Shown here in pieces: positions 17,570 through 26,245 of a DNA stretch of 60,190 nt; position 1 is the first letter of the stretch; every line of letters begins with the position of its first letter. The position numbers and the translations under genes are program-made. The stretch comes from Pseudomonas syringae pv. cilantro (GTDB taxonomy: Bacteria; Pseudomonadota; Gammaproteobacteria; Pseudomonadales; Pseudomonadaceae): NCBI RefSeq assembly GCF_001293775.1, contig NZ_LGLN01000013.1:364534-424723 (forward strand), in the 5' to 3' direction. Under the pieces are notes generated by a model, which worked only from the letters and a program-made list of their open reading frames with translations, was not told the DNA's origin and ran no database searches.

Positions 17570-18520
17570 ATGAGCCTTCAAGAAACCTTCGGTCAGCCGC
17601 TGCTGACCTTCCCCGATGCGGAAAAAAGCCCCCTCAGCATTCGCGCCAAGGCACTGGTGTTCATTGATCCACGCTCACGTCGGTTGCGCGAGGAAATGGA
17701 GCAGCTGGCGCCGCGTTCATTGCCGGTTCTTATCCGTGGCGAGTCCGGGACCGGCAAGGAGTTGCTGGCGCGGCACATCCATCGCGGCAGTGATCGCGCG
17801 GGTTTGTTCGTGTCGGTGAACTGCGGGGCGATCAGCCCGACTTACGCGGATGCCGAGCTGTTCGGCTACGCGGCGGGTGCCCACAGCGGCACGGTCAGCA
17901 GCCGGGCAGGCTGGTTTGGTTCAGCGAATGGCGGCACGTTGTACCTCGATGAGATTGGTGACTTGCCGCTGCCGATTCAGGTCAAGCTGCTCGCCGCGCT
18001 GGAAAATCACGAAGTCACCCGGGTCGGTGCGCACCAACCCAGCCCGGTCGACGTGCGCCTGGTCGCTGCCACCAGCATCGATCTGGCGCAGGCAGTGGCC
18101 GCCGGCAAATTCCATGAGCGGCTTTATCACTACCTGAGCGAAGGACGGCTCGATCTGCCTGCGCTTCGCGAGCAACCGGGTAACATCCTGCCGCTGGCCG
18201 AGTATTTTGTCGGCATTTACAGCCAGCGTTTGAACCTGCCGGTGCAGCTGATCAGCGAGTCTGCGCAGCGCGTACTTGAGGCTCATAGCTGGCCGGGCAA
18301 CACCCGAGAACTGGAAAACGTCATTCATTTTGCGCTGCTGGTCAGCAGTGGCGACGAGATCCAGGCCGAACACATCAACCTGCCGGACATCGCCAGCCCG
18401 CTGACCCTGATCGAGCGCCAGGCAAAGGTATTGATCAGCCGCGGGGATCGCGAGCAGCTGTCTGCGCTACGGCAATTGCTGGAAAGCGTGACGTCGCAGC
18501 TGGAGCAAAGCCCTGCGTGA
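17570..18520 (+). CDS. Sigma-54-activator-like AAA+ protein with altered GAFTGA loop
   Basis: A 316-residue protein starting at ATG 17570 behind GGGAG; the longer frame overlaps the hydrolase gene and is not used. It is nearly all AAA+ domain: Walker A GESGTGKE (57-64), Walker B GGTLYLDEIG (121-130) and the C-terminal SWPGNTRELENVI. The loop that contacts sigma-54 normally reads GAFTGA; here it is GAHSGT (103-108). After the AAA+ domain only about 40 residues remain, with no clear Fis-type helix-turn-helix, and there is no N-terminal sensor. It could work with a partner or be a diverged regulator. Such proteins in pseudomonads are often near sulfur-uptake genes, and a MetQ-like gene follows. 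Confidence 0.8.
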   Translation: MSLQETFGQPLLTFPDAEKSPLSIRAKALVFIDPRSRRLREEMEQLAPRSLPVLIRGESGTGKELLARHIHRGSDRAGLFVSVNCGAISPTYADAELFGYAAGAHSGTVSSRAGWFGSANGGTLYLDEIGDLPLPIQVKLLAALENHEVTRVGAHQPSPVDVRLVAATSIDLAQAVAAGKFHERLYHYLSEGRLDLPALREQPGNILPLAEYFVGIYSQRLNLPVQLISESAQRVLEAHSWPGNTRELENVIHFALLVSSGDEIQAEHINLPDIASPLTLIERQAKVLISRGDREQLSALRQLLESVTSQLEQSPA

Positions 18521-18644
18521 CGGTTTGAGACAAAAAGATATAACTACTCGATTAAAAAGTATTTTCTCGGAATATAAAAACTAGGTAATGTCAGCATGAT
18601 GTTGCCGCAGTCGATCAGTCTGCCGCAAATCATTGAATAATAAG

Positions 18645-18664
18645 GCGTCATTTCCGGATGACGC
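18645..18664 (+). promoter_or_regulatory. Leader hairpin before the MetQ-like gene
   Basis: GCGTCAT (18645-18651) and ATGACGC (18658-18664) form a 7-base stem with a 6-base loop, ending 26 bases before the start codon. It may be an operator or an RNA hairpin; nothing more can be said. Confidence 0.4.
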
Positions 18665-18690
18665 GGTCGGATTTTCCTTAAGGACACCGC

Positions 18691-19473
18691 ATGAAAAAGA
18701 CGTTTCTGATGACCGCTCTGGCGGCTGCGTTCTCGATTGGCCTGGCACACGCAGGCGAAAAGCTGGTGGTCGGCGCGACGCCTGTGCCCCATGCGGAAAT
18801 CCTTGAGCTGATCAAGCCAACCCTGGCCAAAGAAGGTGTCGACCTGGAAATCAAGGTCTTCACGGACTACGTGCAGCCTAACGTCCAGTTGAGCGAGAAG
18901 CGTCTGGACGCCAACTACTTCCAGACCAAGCCGTATCTGGATGGCTTCAACAAGGGCAAGGGCACCAACCTGGTGACGGGTGTTGGCGTGCACGTCGAAC
19001 CGTTTGGTGGCTATTCCAAGAAGTACAAGAGCGTGAAAGATCTGCCTGAAGGCGCAACCATCGCCATTCCAAACGAAGGCAGCAACGCAGGTCGTGCGCT
19101 GATCCTGCTGGACAAGAACGGTCTGATCACACTCAAGGACAAGAACAATGCCTTGTCCACGCCAAAGGACATTGCTGCCAACCCGCATAACTTCAAGTTC
19201 CGCGAACTGGAATCGGCTGTATTGCCACGTGCTTTGGGCCAGGTTGACCTCGCTCTGATCAACACCAACTACGCGCTGGAAGCCAAGCTCAATCCGAAGA
19301 AAGACGCGCTGATCATCGAAGGCCCGGATTCGCCCTACGTGAACTTCCTCGTCACTCGCGAAGACAACGCCCACACCGATGCCATCGAGAAACTTTCGAA
19401 AGCGCTGACCAGCCAGCAAGTCAAAGACTTCATCAACAAGAAGTACGAAGGCGCCGTATTGCCCGCGTTCTGA
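18691..19473 (+). CDS. MetQ/NlpA-family substrate-binding protein
   Basis: A 260-residue periplasmic binding protein of the methionine ABC family. The signal peptide (MKKTFLMTALAAAFSIGLAHA) ends in AHA-G rather than a lipobox cysteine, so it is probably soluble rather than a lipoprotein. Family motifs follow: VVGATPVPHAEIL, LDANYFQTKPYLD, IAIPNEGSNAGRAL and LINTNYALEA. The ATG is preceded by AAGGA. No metN or metI lies alongside, so it must use a transporter encoded elsewhere. Confidence 0.88.
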   Translation: MKKTFLMTALAAAFSIGLAHAGEKLVVGATPVPHAEILELIKPTLAKEGVDLEIKVFTDYVQPNVQLSEKRLDANYFQTKPYLDGFNKGKGTNLVTGVGVHVEPFGGYSKKYKSVKDLPEGATIAIPNEGSNAGRALILLDKNGLITLKDKNNALSTPKDIAANPHNFKFRELESAVLPRALGQVDLALINTNYALEAKLNPKKDALIIEGPDSPYVNFLVTREDNAHTDAIEKLSKALTSQQVKDFINKKYEGAVLPAF

Positions 19474-19489
19474 TTACTGGATTGAAGAG

Positions 19490-19515
19490 CGGCCCCATGT
19501 GTCGATGCGGGGCCG
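19490..19515 (+). terminator. Terminator after the MetQ-like gene
   Basis: CGGCCCC (19490-19496) and GGGGCCG (19509-19515) form a G+C-rich stem 17 bases after the stop, followed by TTATT. Probably an intrinsic terminator with a weak U-tract. Confidence 0.65.
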
Positions 19516-19520
19516 TTATT

Positions 19521-19745
19521 CAAGACCGGACGCAGAGCGTCCAGAACGGCATGCCGACGTGGAGCGTCGCACAATAGTTCACAAGCCTCGTGATCATTCC
19601 TCCCGCTCCAGCATTCAAAGCTATACACAAGCCTCATGAGCGCGACCTCCCGCTCCAGTGGGAGCGGACTTATCCGCGAAGACGGTCGTTCAAACGACGC
19701 ATTCCAACGTCAAGACCGGACGCAGAGCGTCCAGAACGGCATGCC
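19521..19745. repeat. Pair of identical 35-base repeats with REP-like sequence between
   Basis: The same 35 bases, beginning CAAGACCGGACGCAGAGC, occur at 19521-19555 and again at 19711-19745. Each contains GGACGC/GCGTCC arms. Between them are GGAGCGTCGCACAATAGTT and a GTGGGAGCGGAC...GTCCGC-like palindrome (near 19660). Related copies occur at 13735-13761, 29709-29763 and 47665-47705 in the window, so this is a dispersed repeat family. Confidence 0.8.
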
Positions 19746-19756
19746 AACCCGTCACC

Positions 19757-20404
19757 TCACGCCGGCACGCAAACCCCTGTGCCTTTCAGGCCGCAGTAGC
19801 CCTGCGGGTTCTTGGCCAGGTATTGCTGGTGGTATGCCTCAGCGAAGTACACCGTCGGCGCTTCCTCGACTTCAGTGGTGATTTCGCCCAGACCCACCTT
19901 GCTCAGTTCAGCCTGGAATGCCTCGGCACTGGCCTTGGCGGTGGCGAGCTGCTCAGGTGTTGTGCAATAGATCACCGAGCGGTATTGAGTACCGATATCG
20001 TTGCCCTGACGCATGCCCTGGGTCGGGTTGTGCGCTTCCCAGAACACTTTGAGGAGTGATTCATAACTGATTTTCTCAGGCTCGTAGACGACCAGCACCA
20101 CTTCGGTGTGCCCGGTCAGGCCAGAGCAGACTTCCTCATAGGTCGGGTTCGGCGTAAACCCGCCCGCGTAACCCGCTACGGTGCTCACGACACCTTCCTG
20201 TTGCCACAGGCGACGTTCTGCGCCCCAGAAGCAACCCATTCCGAAGATGGCGAATTCGACGTTACTCGAGAACGGACCCAGCAGCGGATTGCCGTTGACG
20301 AAGTGAGTTTCCGGCAGCGCCATAGGTGTTTCACGCCCCGGCAGAGCTTGTTCGGCAGTAGGCAGTACGTTTTTGTTCACTAGAATTTCCGAGCGCAGAG
20401 TCAT
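19757..20404 (-). CDS. msrA: Peptide methionine sulfoxide reductase MsrA
   Basis: A 215-residue enzyme that reduces methionine-S-sulfoxide in proteins. The catalytic motif [10 protein letters not shown] lies at about residue 57, followed by [24 protein letters not shown] and [10 protein letters not shown], all diagnostic. The C-terminus includes the glycine-rich tail with [12 protein letters not shown], whose cysteines would recycle the active site. It is transcribed alone. Confidence 0.95.
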   Translation of the reverse strand: MTLRSEILVNKNVLPTAEQALPGRETPMALPETHFVNGNPLLGPFSSNVEFAIFGMGCFWGAERRLWQQEGVVSTVAGYAGGFTPNPTYEEVCSGLTGHTEVVLVVYEPEKISYESLLKVFWEAHNPTQGMRQGNDIGTQYRSVIYCTTPEQLATAKASAEAFQAELSKVGLGEITTEVEEAPTVYFAEAYHQQYLAKNPQGYCGLKGTGVCVPA

Positions 20405-20551
20405 GAACCGTATCCTCTCTATTTAGAGACAGGCAGCAAGCCCGGGACGGATGAATAGAGTTACATAGGTCCCGTTACACGTAGAAACAAGGGCTGCCGT
20501 GTAAAAACAGATTAACAGTGTGCCCGAGTGAGCAAGGTGCAGGGAAGCTGG

Positions 20552-23245
20552 TCAGGCGGACGGCCGACGAGGGTAACGTTGCAGTTTTTCGATCAGCTCT
20601 TCGCCGGGGATTGGCTTGTCGAACAGGTAACCCTGGCCGACATCGCAACGATGGCGACGCAGAAACGCCAGCTGGGCGGCGGTTTCGATGCCTTCGGCAA
20701 CCACTTTGAGCTTGAGGTTGTGAGCCATGGCGATGACCGCCGAGGTGATTTCCATATCGTCTTCATCATCCGGAATATCGCGGATGAAGCTGCGATCGAT
20801 CTTGATCACATCGATGGGGAATTTCTTCAGGTAACTGAACGACGAATAGCCGGTGCCGAAGTCATCCATGGCCAGAGACAGGCCCAGTTTCTTCAGTGAG
20901 TCGAGCTGCTGGCGGGTGTCTTCGGTCGCTTCCAGCAGCAGGCCTTCGGTCAGTTCCAGCTCCAGCAGCGAGGGATCGAGCGCTTCTTCTCGGAGAATTG
21001 CGGCAATCGACGACACCAGCTCCGGGTCGGAGAACTGCTTGGGCGAGACGTTGATCGCCACTTGCAGATGACCGAAGCCCGCAGCAGTCAGATCCTTGCT
21101 CATGCGGCACGACTGGCGGGCGACCCATTTGCCGATAGGAATGATCAGCCCGGTTTCTTCCGCCACGCTGATGAACTGATCCGGTCGAATCATGCCTTTT
21201 TCGGGATGATTCCAGCGCAGCAGCGCCTCCATGCCCAGCAGGCGTCCGGTCAGCAGGCACAGTTTCGGCTGGTAGAACACCTCCAGCTCGTTCTGGGTCA
21301 GGGCGCGGCGCAGGTTGTTTTCGACGAACAGCTTGTAGCTGGCTTCGGCATTCAGTGCTTCGGTGAACACTTGAACCTGATGCTTGCCGTTGGCTTTGGC
21401 CTTGTGCAGCGCCAGCCCGGCGTTTTTCATCAGGGTCTGCGGGTCGCGGCCATGCAATGGAGCGCACGCCAGGCCCACCGAGCCCGTAACGCTGATCAAC
21501 TGGTTATCGACGAACATCGGCTTGTCCAGCGTCGCCAGAACCTCGGCGGCAGTCGTCTGCCCGGCTTCCTGACCGGTATTGTCCAGCAGCACGGCAAATT
21601 CGTTACTGGCGAAGCGCGCCAGTACATCGGTCGGGCTCAGCGTGTTGCGCAGGCGGCGCGCAAGGCTGATCAGCAGTTTGTCGCCGGTCTGGTGACCCAG
21701 GCTGTCGTTGATGCGCTTGAAGTTGTCGATGTCGACCAGCAGCAGGCTCATCGGTGTGTCAGTGTCGCGGGCAAAGCGTTCGTCCAGATTGCGGATGAAC
21801 GCCGGCCGATTGCCGAGGTTGGTCAGGTTGTCGGTGTAAGCCAGACGCTCGATGCGCTGCTGAGCCAGTTTGCTCTCGGTGATGTCTTCGTAAATGCCGA
21901 TGTAGTGCGTCAGCTCGCGTGTGTCGCTGTAGACCTTGGATATCGACAGCTGGCCCCAATAGGGTTCGAGGTTCTTGCGGCGGCTTTTGAATTCGCCCTG
22001 CCAGCTGTTGCTGGTGGTCAGGCTGGAATTGGCTTCCAGAAGCAACTGATTGAGATTTTCCAGTGCCGGCAATTCCGAGAGTTTACGCCCGGAAACCTCC
22101 TCGGAACTGTATTGAGTGATGGCCGTGAAGCTGGGGTTCACGTACTCGACCACGCCATCACAGTTGACCAGCAGAAACGCGTTGGCACTCTGTTCGACCG
22201 CACGCTGGAACAGATGCAGCGCGTTGGTCGCGGCCCGACGGTTGTGGTTGTTGATCACCTGCGCGAACTGGTCAGCCAGTTCGCCAGCGAAGGCGATCTC
22301 GTCGGACTGCCATTCACGTGTCGAGCCGGTCTGTTCCAGGCACAGCACGCCCACCACCTGCCCGTCGATACGAATGCTGGCGTCCAGCACGGCACGGTTT
22401 TCCAGAGGGGTCAGGCTTTCGGCCATTTCCCGGGTGCGCGGGTCAGTCTGGATATTGCCAGCGTCAATGGCTCTGCTGGTGTGCAAGGCCTGGAGATACG
22501 ATGGATAAGGACTGATATCGATCGGCGTGCGCGTCCGATAATCACCGCTCTCCCGGTCATAGTCAGTAATCGGTTCCAGGCGCTTGTCGTTCAGGTTCCA
22601 GAGACTGACATGGTCGACATCGTAGATATCGCAGGCGCTTCGGGTGATCAGCTGTGCCGCCTCAAGCAGGGTGTTGGCGGTGGTGTAGCGATGCCGGGTC
22701 AGGCGCAGGATCAGGTCCTGCTGGGCGCGCACCCGCTCAAGGTGTGCGAACTGGTCACGCTGGGCACGCTGATTGAGCTCCAGTGCAATCTGCAATCGGG
22801 AGTTGCGGGTTTCCAGATCGGAATCGACAGGTTGCTCGCTTTCGATGACTTGCTCGTCGACGATCATGAAATAGCCGCGCAGCAAGTGACGGTTGTGCTG
22901 CTTGTAGGCTTCGCCTATTTCCAGCAGGCCCAGCGGACCTTTGGGCGTATGCAGGGTGTAGCGAATCAGGTAATTCGGCGATGATGACAGTTGCAGTTGA
23001 ACGTTGTCGTGTAATTGATAGCGTACTTCCGGCTCCATGAGACTGGCATAAGGGGATCCAATCAAGGCGCAAAGGTCAACGGCGGGCAGTCCGAACTGCT
23101 TTTCGCAATTTGGATCGAGGAACAATAGCGCCCAATTGGCTTCATTCAGCCTCTCGAAACGCAGCATTCCCAGGCGCGAGGGCACTGGCAATTGCGTCAC
23201 TACCTCGGCTGCGGTTCTACCGGCAGCATCGGTTTGGCTTTTCAT
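20552..23245 (-). CDS. PAS/GAF/GGDEF/EAL protein, probable c-di-GMP phosphodiesterase
   Basis: About 897 residues from ATG 23245; the frame is open for 33 more codons but the shorter start is more natural. Domains in order: N-terminal PAS-like (20-130), coiled helix, GAF (about 190-340, with VSLWNLND and VGVLCLEQTG), PAS (350-470), GGDEF (480-640) and EAL (650-890). The GGDEF signature reads ASNEF, so cyclase activity is probably lost. The EAL domain keeps its key residues: MEALLRW, INVSPKQF, ELELTE, DDFGTGYSS, IKIDRSFI and AEGIET. It most likely hydrolyses c-di-GMP in response to signals sensed by GAF and PAS. No membrane segments are seen. Confidence 0.9.
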   Translation of the reverse strand: MKSQTDAAGRTAAEVVTQLPVPSRLGMLRFERLNEANWALLFLDPNCEKQFGLPAVDLCALIGSPYASLMEPEVRYQLHDNVQLQLSSSPNYLIRYTLHTPKGPLGLLEIGEAYKQHNRHLLRGYFMIVDEQVIESEQPVDSDLETRNSRLQIALELNQRAQRDQFAHLERVRAQQDLILRLTRHRYTTANTLLEAAQLITRSACDIYDVDHVSLWNLNDKRLEPITDYDRESGDYRTRTPIDISPYPSYLQALHTSRAIDAGNIQTDPRTREMAESLTPLENRAVLDASIRIDGQVVGVLCLEQTGSTREWQSDEIAFAGELADQFAQVINNHNRRAATNALHLFQRAVEQSANAFLLVNCDGVVEYVNPSFTAITQYSSEEVSGRKLSELPALENLNQLLLEANSSLTTSNSWQGEFKSRRKNLEPYWGQLSISKVYSDTRELTHYIGIYEDITESKLAQQRIERLAYTDNLTNLGNRPAFIRNLDERFARDTDTPMSLLLVDIDNFKRINDSLGHQTGDKLLISLARRLRNTLSPTDVLARFASNEFAVLLDNTGQEAGQTTAAEVLATLDKPMFVDNQLISVTGSVGLACAPLHGRDPQTLMKNAGLALHKAKANGKHQVQVFTEALNAEASYKLFVENNLRRALTQNELEVFYQPKLCLLTGRLLGMEALLRWNHPEKGMIRPDQFISVAEETGLIIPIGKWVARQSCRMSKDLTAAGFGHLQVAINVSPKQFSDPELVSSIAAILREEALDPSLLELELTEGLLLEATEDTRQQLDSLKKLGLSLAMDDFGTGYSSFSYLKKFPIDVIKIDRSFIRDIPDDEDDMEITSAVIAMAHNLKLKVVAEGIETAAQLAFLRRHRCDVGQGYLFDKPIPGEELIEKLQRYPRRPSA

Positions 23246-23497
23246 GAACAAACTCGCTTCCCGAATACTAGTCGCGACGGGCGTGAACCCTCTTTTCGCG
23301 TATGGCAAGGTTGCATCATGCAGGCCGTGCTTACAAGAGACCACGATGGCTTAGTGCTATAAATGTGTCGGCCAGTTATCTTACTTCTTCAATGTATCTG
23401 GTCGGTTACCTAAAGCGCAGTGTTTTCGGGGTTAAAAGCGCTTTTTTCATGCGCTGATGGTGAACACCTTCTGGTGGCCGAAGCCTGGCCTCAGGCT

Positions 23498-24910
23498 TCA
23501 GATTTTTGCTGTTTTGGCCTCCTTTTCAGGCAACTGCAGGAAAATACCGGCGGCGAACATAGCGAGCACGCCTACGCTAAGGAATGTCAGCTGGAATGCC
23601 CCCAGCACGCTGCTGACCTCGCCTGCGGCAACGTCTTCGCTGAAACCGCCCAACAAGGCGGCCGCGCTCGCCACCCCGAGACTCAGGGACAGTTGGGCGA
23701 CCACCGACAGCAGGCTGTTGCCGCTGGCGGCGCTGGCGTCATCGAGATCGATCAGGGTGACGGTATTCATGGCCGTGAATTGCAACGAATTCACAGCGCC
23801 GAGCAGGCCCAGTTGCATCAGCAAGACCCAGTAAGGGGTTTGCATATCGACCAGCGCCAGACTGGCCAGCAGGATACCCAGCAAAAGCGTATTGCCGGTA
23901 AGAATTAAGCGATACCCCAGATGTTCGATCAGCCAGCGTGCCACGGTTTTGGCGAACATGCCGGCTGCCGCCAGCGGCAGCATGCTCATCCCCGCCTGGG
24001 ACGGCGAGTAACCCAGCGCCACTTGCAGCAGCAAAGGCACCAGAAACGGCAGAGCGCCGCTGCCCAGGCGGGCGAACAGGTTGCCCATGATGCCGACCGC
24101 GAACGTGCGGGTGCGGAACAGTGAAGGGGCGAACAGCGGAGATTCGATATGACCGGCGCGTAGCCAGTAGGCTGCCAGGCAACCCATTCCGGCGAATAAC
24201 AGCAGCACCACGCGCATGTGCGGCAGGTGCAGCTCGCCCAGACCTTCCAGCGCGATAGTGATCAGCACCATCGCGGCGCCAAACAGGATGAAACCGACGC
24301 CGTCGAAATGCGTTCGGCCTCCGCCAGGCAGATCTGGAATGAAATGCTTGACCGCGTAACAGCCCAGAATTCCGACTGGAATGTTGATCAGAAAAATCCA
24401 GTGCCAGCTCAGGTACTCAACCATCCAGCCGCCCAGCGTCGGACCCAGTAGCGGGCCAAGCAAACCGGGTATGGTGATGAAGCCCATGATCCGCATCAGC
24501 TCCGATCGCGGGTAGGCGCGCAGCACAATCAGGCGCCCGATCGGCACCATCAGCGCGCCGCCAAGCCCCTGAACAATCCGTGCTGCGACCAGTACGCTCA
24601 GTGAATGAGACAGCGCGCACAGCAGCGAGCCGAAACTGAACAGCAGAATCGCGCTGAAGAAAATCCGTTTGATTCCGAAACGGTCGGCAATCCAGCCCGA
24701 CGCCGGAATCAGCAGCGCGATGGTCAGCATGTAGGCGATGACCACCGACTGCATGCGCAGCGGGTCTTCTGCCAGCGAAAGGGCCATGGACGGCAGGGCC
24801 GTGTTGAGGATCGTGCCGTCCAGGCTTTGCATGAAGAACGCGATTGCGATAACCCAGGGCATCCAGCGCAGGGTTTTATCGTCCGTGATGGGCGCCGCTG
24901 AGTTCGACAT
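23498..24910 (-). CDS. MdtD/DHA2-type MFS exporter
   Basis: A 470-residue drug:proton antiporter-like protein. The first helix carries QSLDGTILNTALPSMA, a hallmark of the DHA2/MdtD group, followed by GWIADRFG (motif A) and GPTLGGWMVEY (motif C). It begins 9 bases after the stop of the tldE-like gene on the same strand, so it appears to be the third gene of a tldD-tldE-exporter operon. It may export a product processed by TldD/E; this is inference from position. Confidence 0.87.
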   Translation of the reverse strand: MSNSAAPITDDKTLRWMPWVIAIAFFMQSLDGTILNTALPSMALSLAEDPLRMQSVVIAYMLTIALLIPASGWIADRFGIKRIFFSAILLFSFGSLLCALSHSLSVLVAARIVQGLGGALMVPIGRLIVLRAYPRSELMRIMGFITIPGLLGPLLGPTLGGWMVEYLSWHWIFLINIPVGILGCYAVKHFIPDLPGGGRTHFDGVGFILFGAAMVLITIALEGLGELHLPHMRVVLLLFAGMGCLAAYWLRAGHIESPLFAPSLFRTRTFAVGIMGNLFARLGSGALPFLVPLLLQVALGYSPSQAGMSMLPLAAAGMFAKTVARWLIEHLGYRLILTGNTLLLGILLASLALVDMQTPYWVLLMQLGLLGAVNSLQFTAMNTVTLIDLDDASAASGNSLLSVVAQLSLSLGVASAAALLGGFSEDVAAGEVSSVLGAFQLTFLSVGVLAMFAAGIFLQLPEKEAKTAKI

Positions 24911-24919
24911 AGGCTCCTG

Positions 24920-26245
24920 CTATAACGTGAAGGTGATTCGACTGATCAGCGCGCCGGGCAAGTGGGTAGAGCCGGTCTGACGCTGGCTGTAGGTGCTTGA
25001 TTGCAGGATCAGCTCCCGCTCGCGGGTCAGGTCTTCCAGCGCACTGCCCAGCAGGCTGTAGGCGCTGTCATCGAAGCGCATGGTGCTGACCGGCGCGACG
25101 ATCTGGCCATCTTCGACCCAGAAAGTTGCAAAGCGTGTCATGCCGGTCAGACGTGCGGCGGCGCGGTCCGAGAAGTTCAAGTACCACAGGTTGCTGATGT
25201 AAAGACCGGTGCCGAGCTTTTCAAGGATCTGATCCAGTTCCAGCGAACCCCCGGCCATGCTCAGGGCGCTGGGCCCTTCGCCATAATCCGCGCCGTTGGC
25301 GGGCAAGCCATATTCGGCTGCGCTGCTCGAATCCACCAGCCGCTCGCGGGCTTGCCCGTTGCCGATCAGCGCCAGATCCTTGCGCGGGTAGCCTTCGCGC
25401 GAGAACGCAGGCGAGAGCGAGCCGGTGACCTGCTCGTCGATGCTGACCATGGGGCTGAACGGCGTGTCGCCGTCATACAGCCGTTGCAGCGGGCTGCGTT
25501 TGCTGGCCAGCGCCTGAGCGGAAAACCCGCCCCAGGTGAGCATGCCGATCACTTCGTCCATTGCCGCCGGAGCCAGGTAGGCACGGTACTGCCCCGGTTC
25601 GAGCACATGCAGCGGGCGACCGAGAAACTCCAGTTGCTCGCGTGCCTGTTCGAAGCGACGCACGAAGGCCTCGTTGCTCCAGTCGTGACCGGCGTAATTG
25701 GCTTTCACCGCCTGGCCGTTTTCATGAAACAGGCTCCAGTCGAAATTGAAGCTGTTGGCCTGATGCCAGCCCAGTGCGCCCCACGAGCTGGCAAAACCGC
25801 GATACAACGGGCCTGCCGCATAAAAGCCCACCAGATCGAGACCTTGAGCCAATGCGCTGATCAGCTCCACGACCTGGGCGCTGTCCGGCAGCGGCAGGTC
25901 TTGCACGTTGCTGCTCTGCCAGGCCTGGGTGTTGGGCAGCAGATACGGGTCTTTCGACAACGATGGCAGCGTGTCGCGCAACTGCTGCAAGGCCTCGGTC
26001 AGGCGCCTGGTGTCGGTTTCGGTATCGCCGGACAGTGTCACTTCCAGATTGGCATGACGTCCGTCGTCAATCAGCTTGAAGGTCAGGATCACCTGCTGCA
26101 CGCAACCGGCCTGCCGGACCTGACCGTGGTTGAAACGGATGAAATCCGACGCTTCGGCGTCGTAGGCCAGGGTGAACTGTTCGGTCGGGCTGAGCGCCGC
26201 CCTGAGCATGGCGACCAGCGCCTCGAATTGCTGTTGGTGCGACAT
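24920..26245 (-). CDS. TldE/PmbA-like subunit
   Basis: About 441 residues from ATG 26245, which overlaps the TldD-like TGA as ATGA. It has the TldD/PmbA fold features: an N-terminal domain with FIRFNHGQVRQAG, a C-terminal barrel with GISRL-like LALIGNGQARERLVDSS, LSMAGGSLELDQIL and YISNLWYLNFSD. It lacks the HExxxH zinc motif, as TldE proteins do; TldE pairs with TldD to form one active protease. Divergent in sequence from textbook PmbA, so probably a second paralogous pair rather than the housekeeping one. Confidence 0.85.
   Translation of the reverse strand: MSHQQQFEALVAMLRAALSPTEQFTLAYDAEASDFIRFNHGQVRQAGCVQQVILTFKLIDDGRHANLEVTLSGDTETDTRRLTEALQQLRDTLPSLSKDPYLLPNTQAWQSSNVQDLPLPDSAQVVELISALAQGLDLVGFYAAGPLYRGFASSWGALGWHQANSFNFDWSLFHENGQAVKANYAGHDWSNEAFVRRFEQAREQLEFLGRPLHVLEPGQYRAYLAPAAMDEVIGMLTWGGFSAQALASKRSPLQRLYDGDTPFSPMVSIDEQVTGSLSPAFSREGYPRKDLALIGNGQARERLVDSSSAAEYGLPANGADYGEGPSALSMAGGSLELDQILEKLGTGLYISNLWYLNFSDRAAARLTGMTRFATFWVEDGQIVAPVSTMRFDDSAYSLLGSALEDLTRERELILQSSTYSQRQTGSTHLPGALISRITFTL

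Noticed and set aside
21062..22984. A 640-codon plus-strand frame opposite the GGDEF/EAL gene
   Set aside because: It is a shadow of the real gene in high-G+C DNA. The reverse strand shows clear PAS, GGDEF and EAL motifs.
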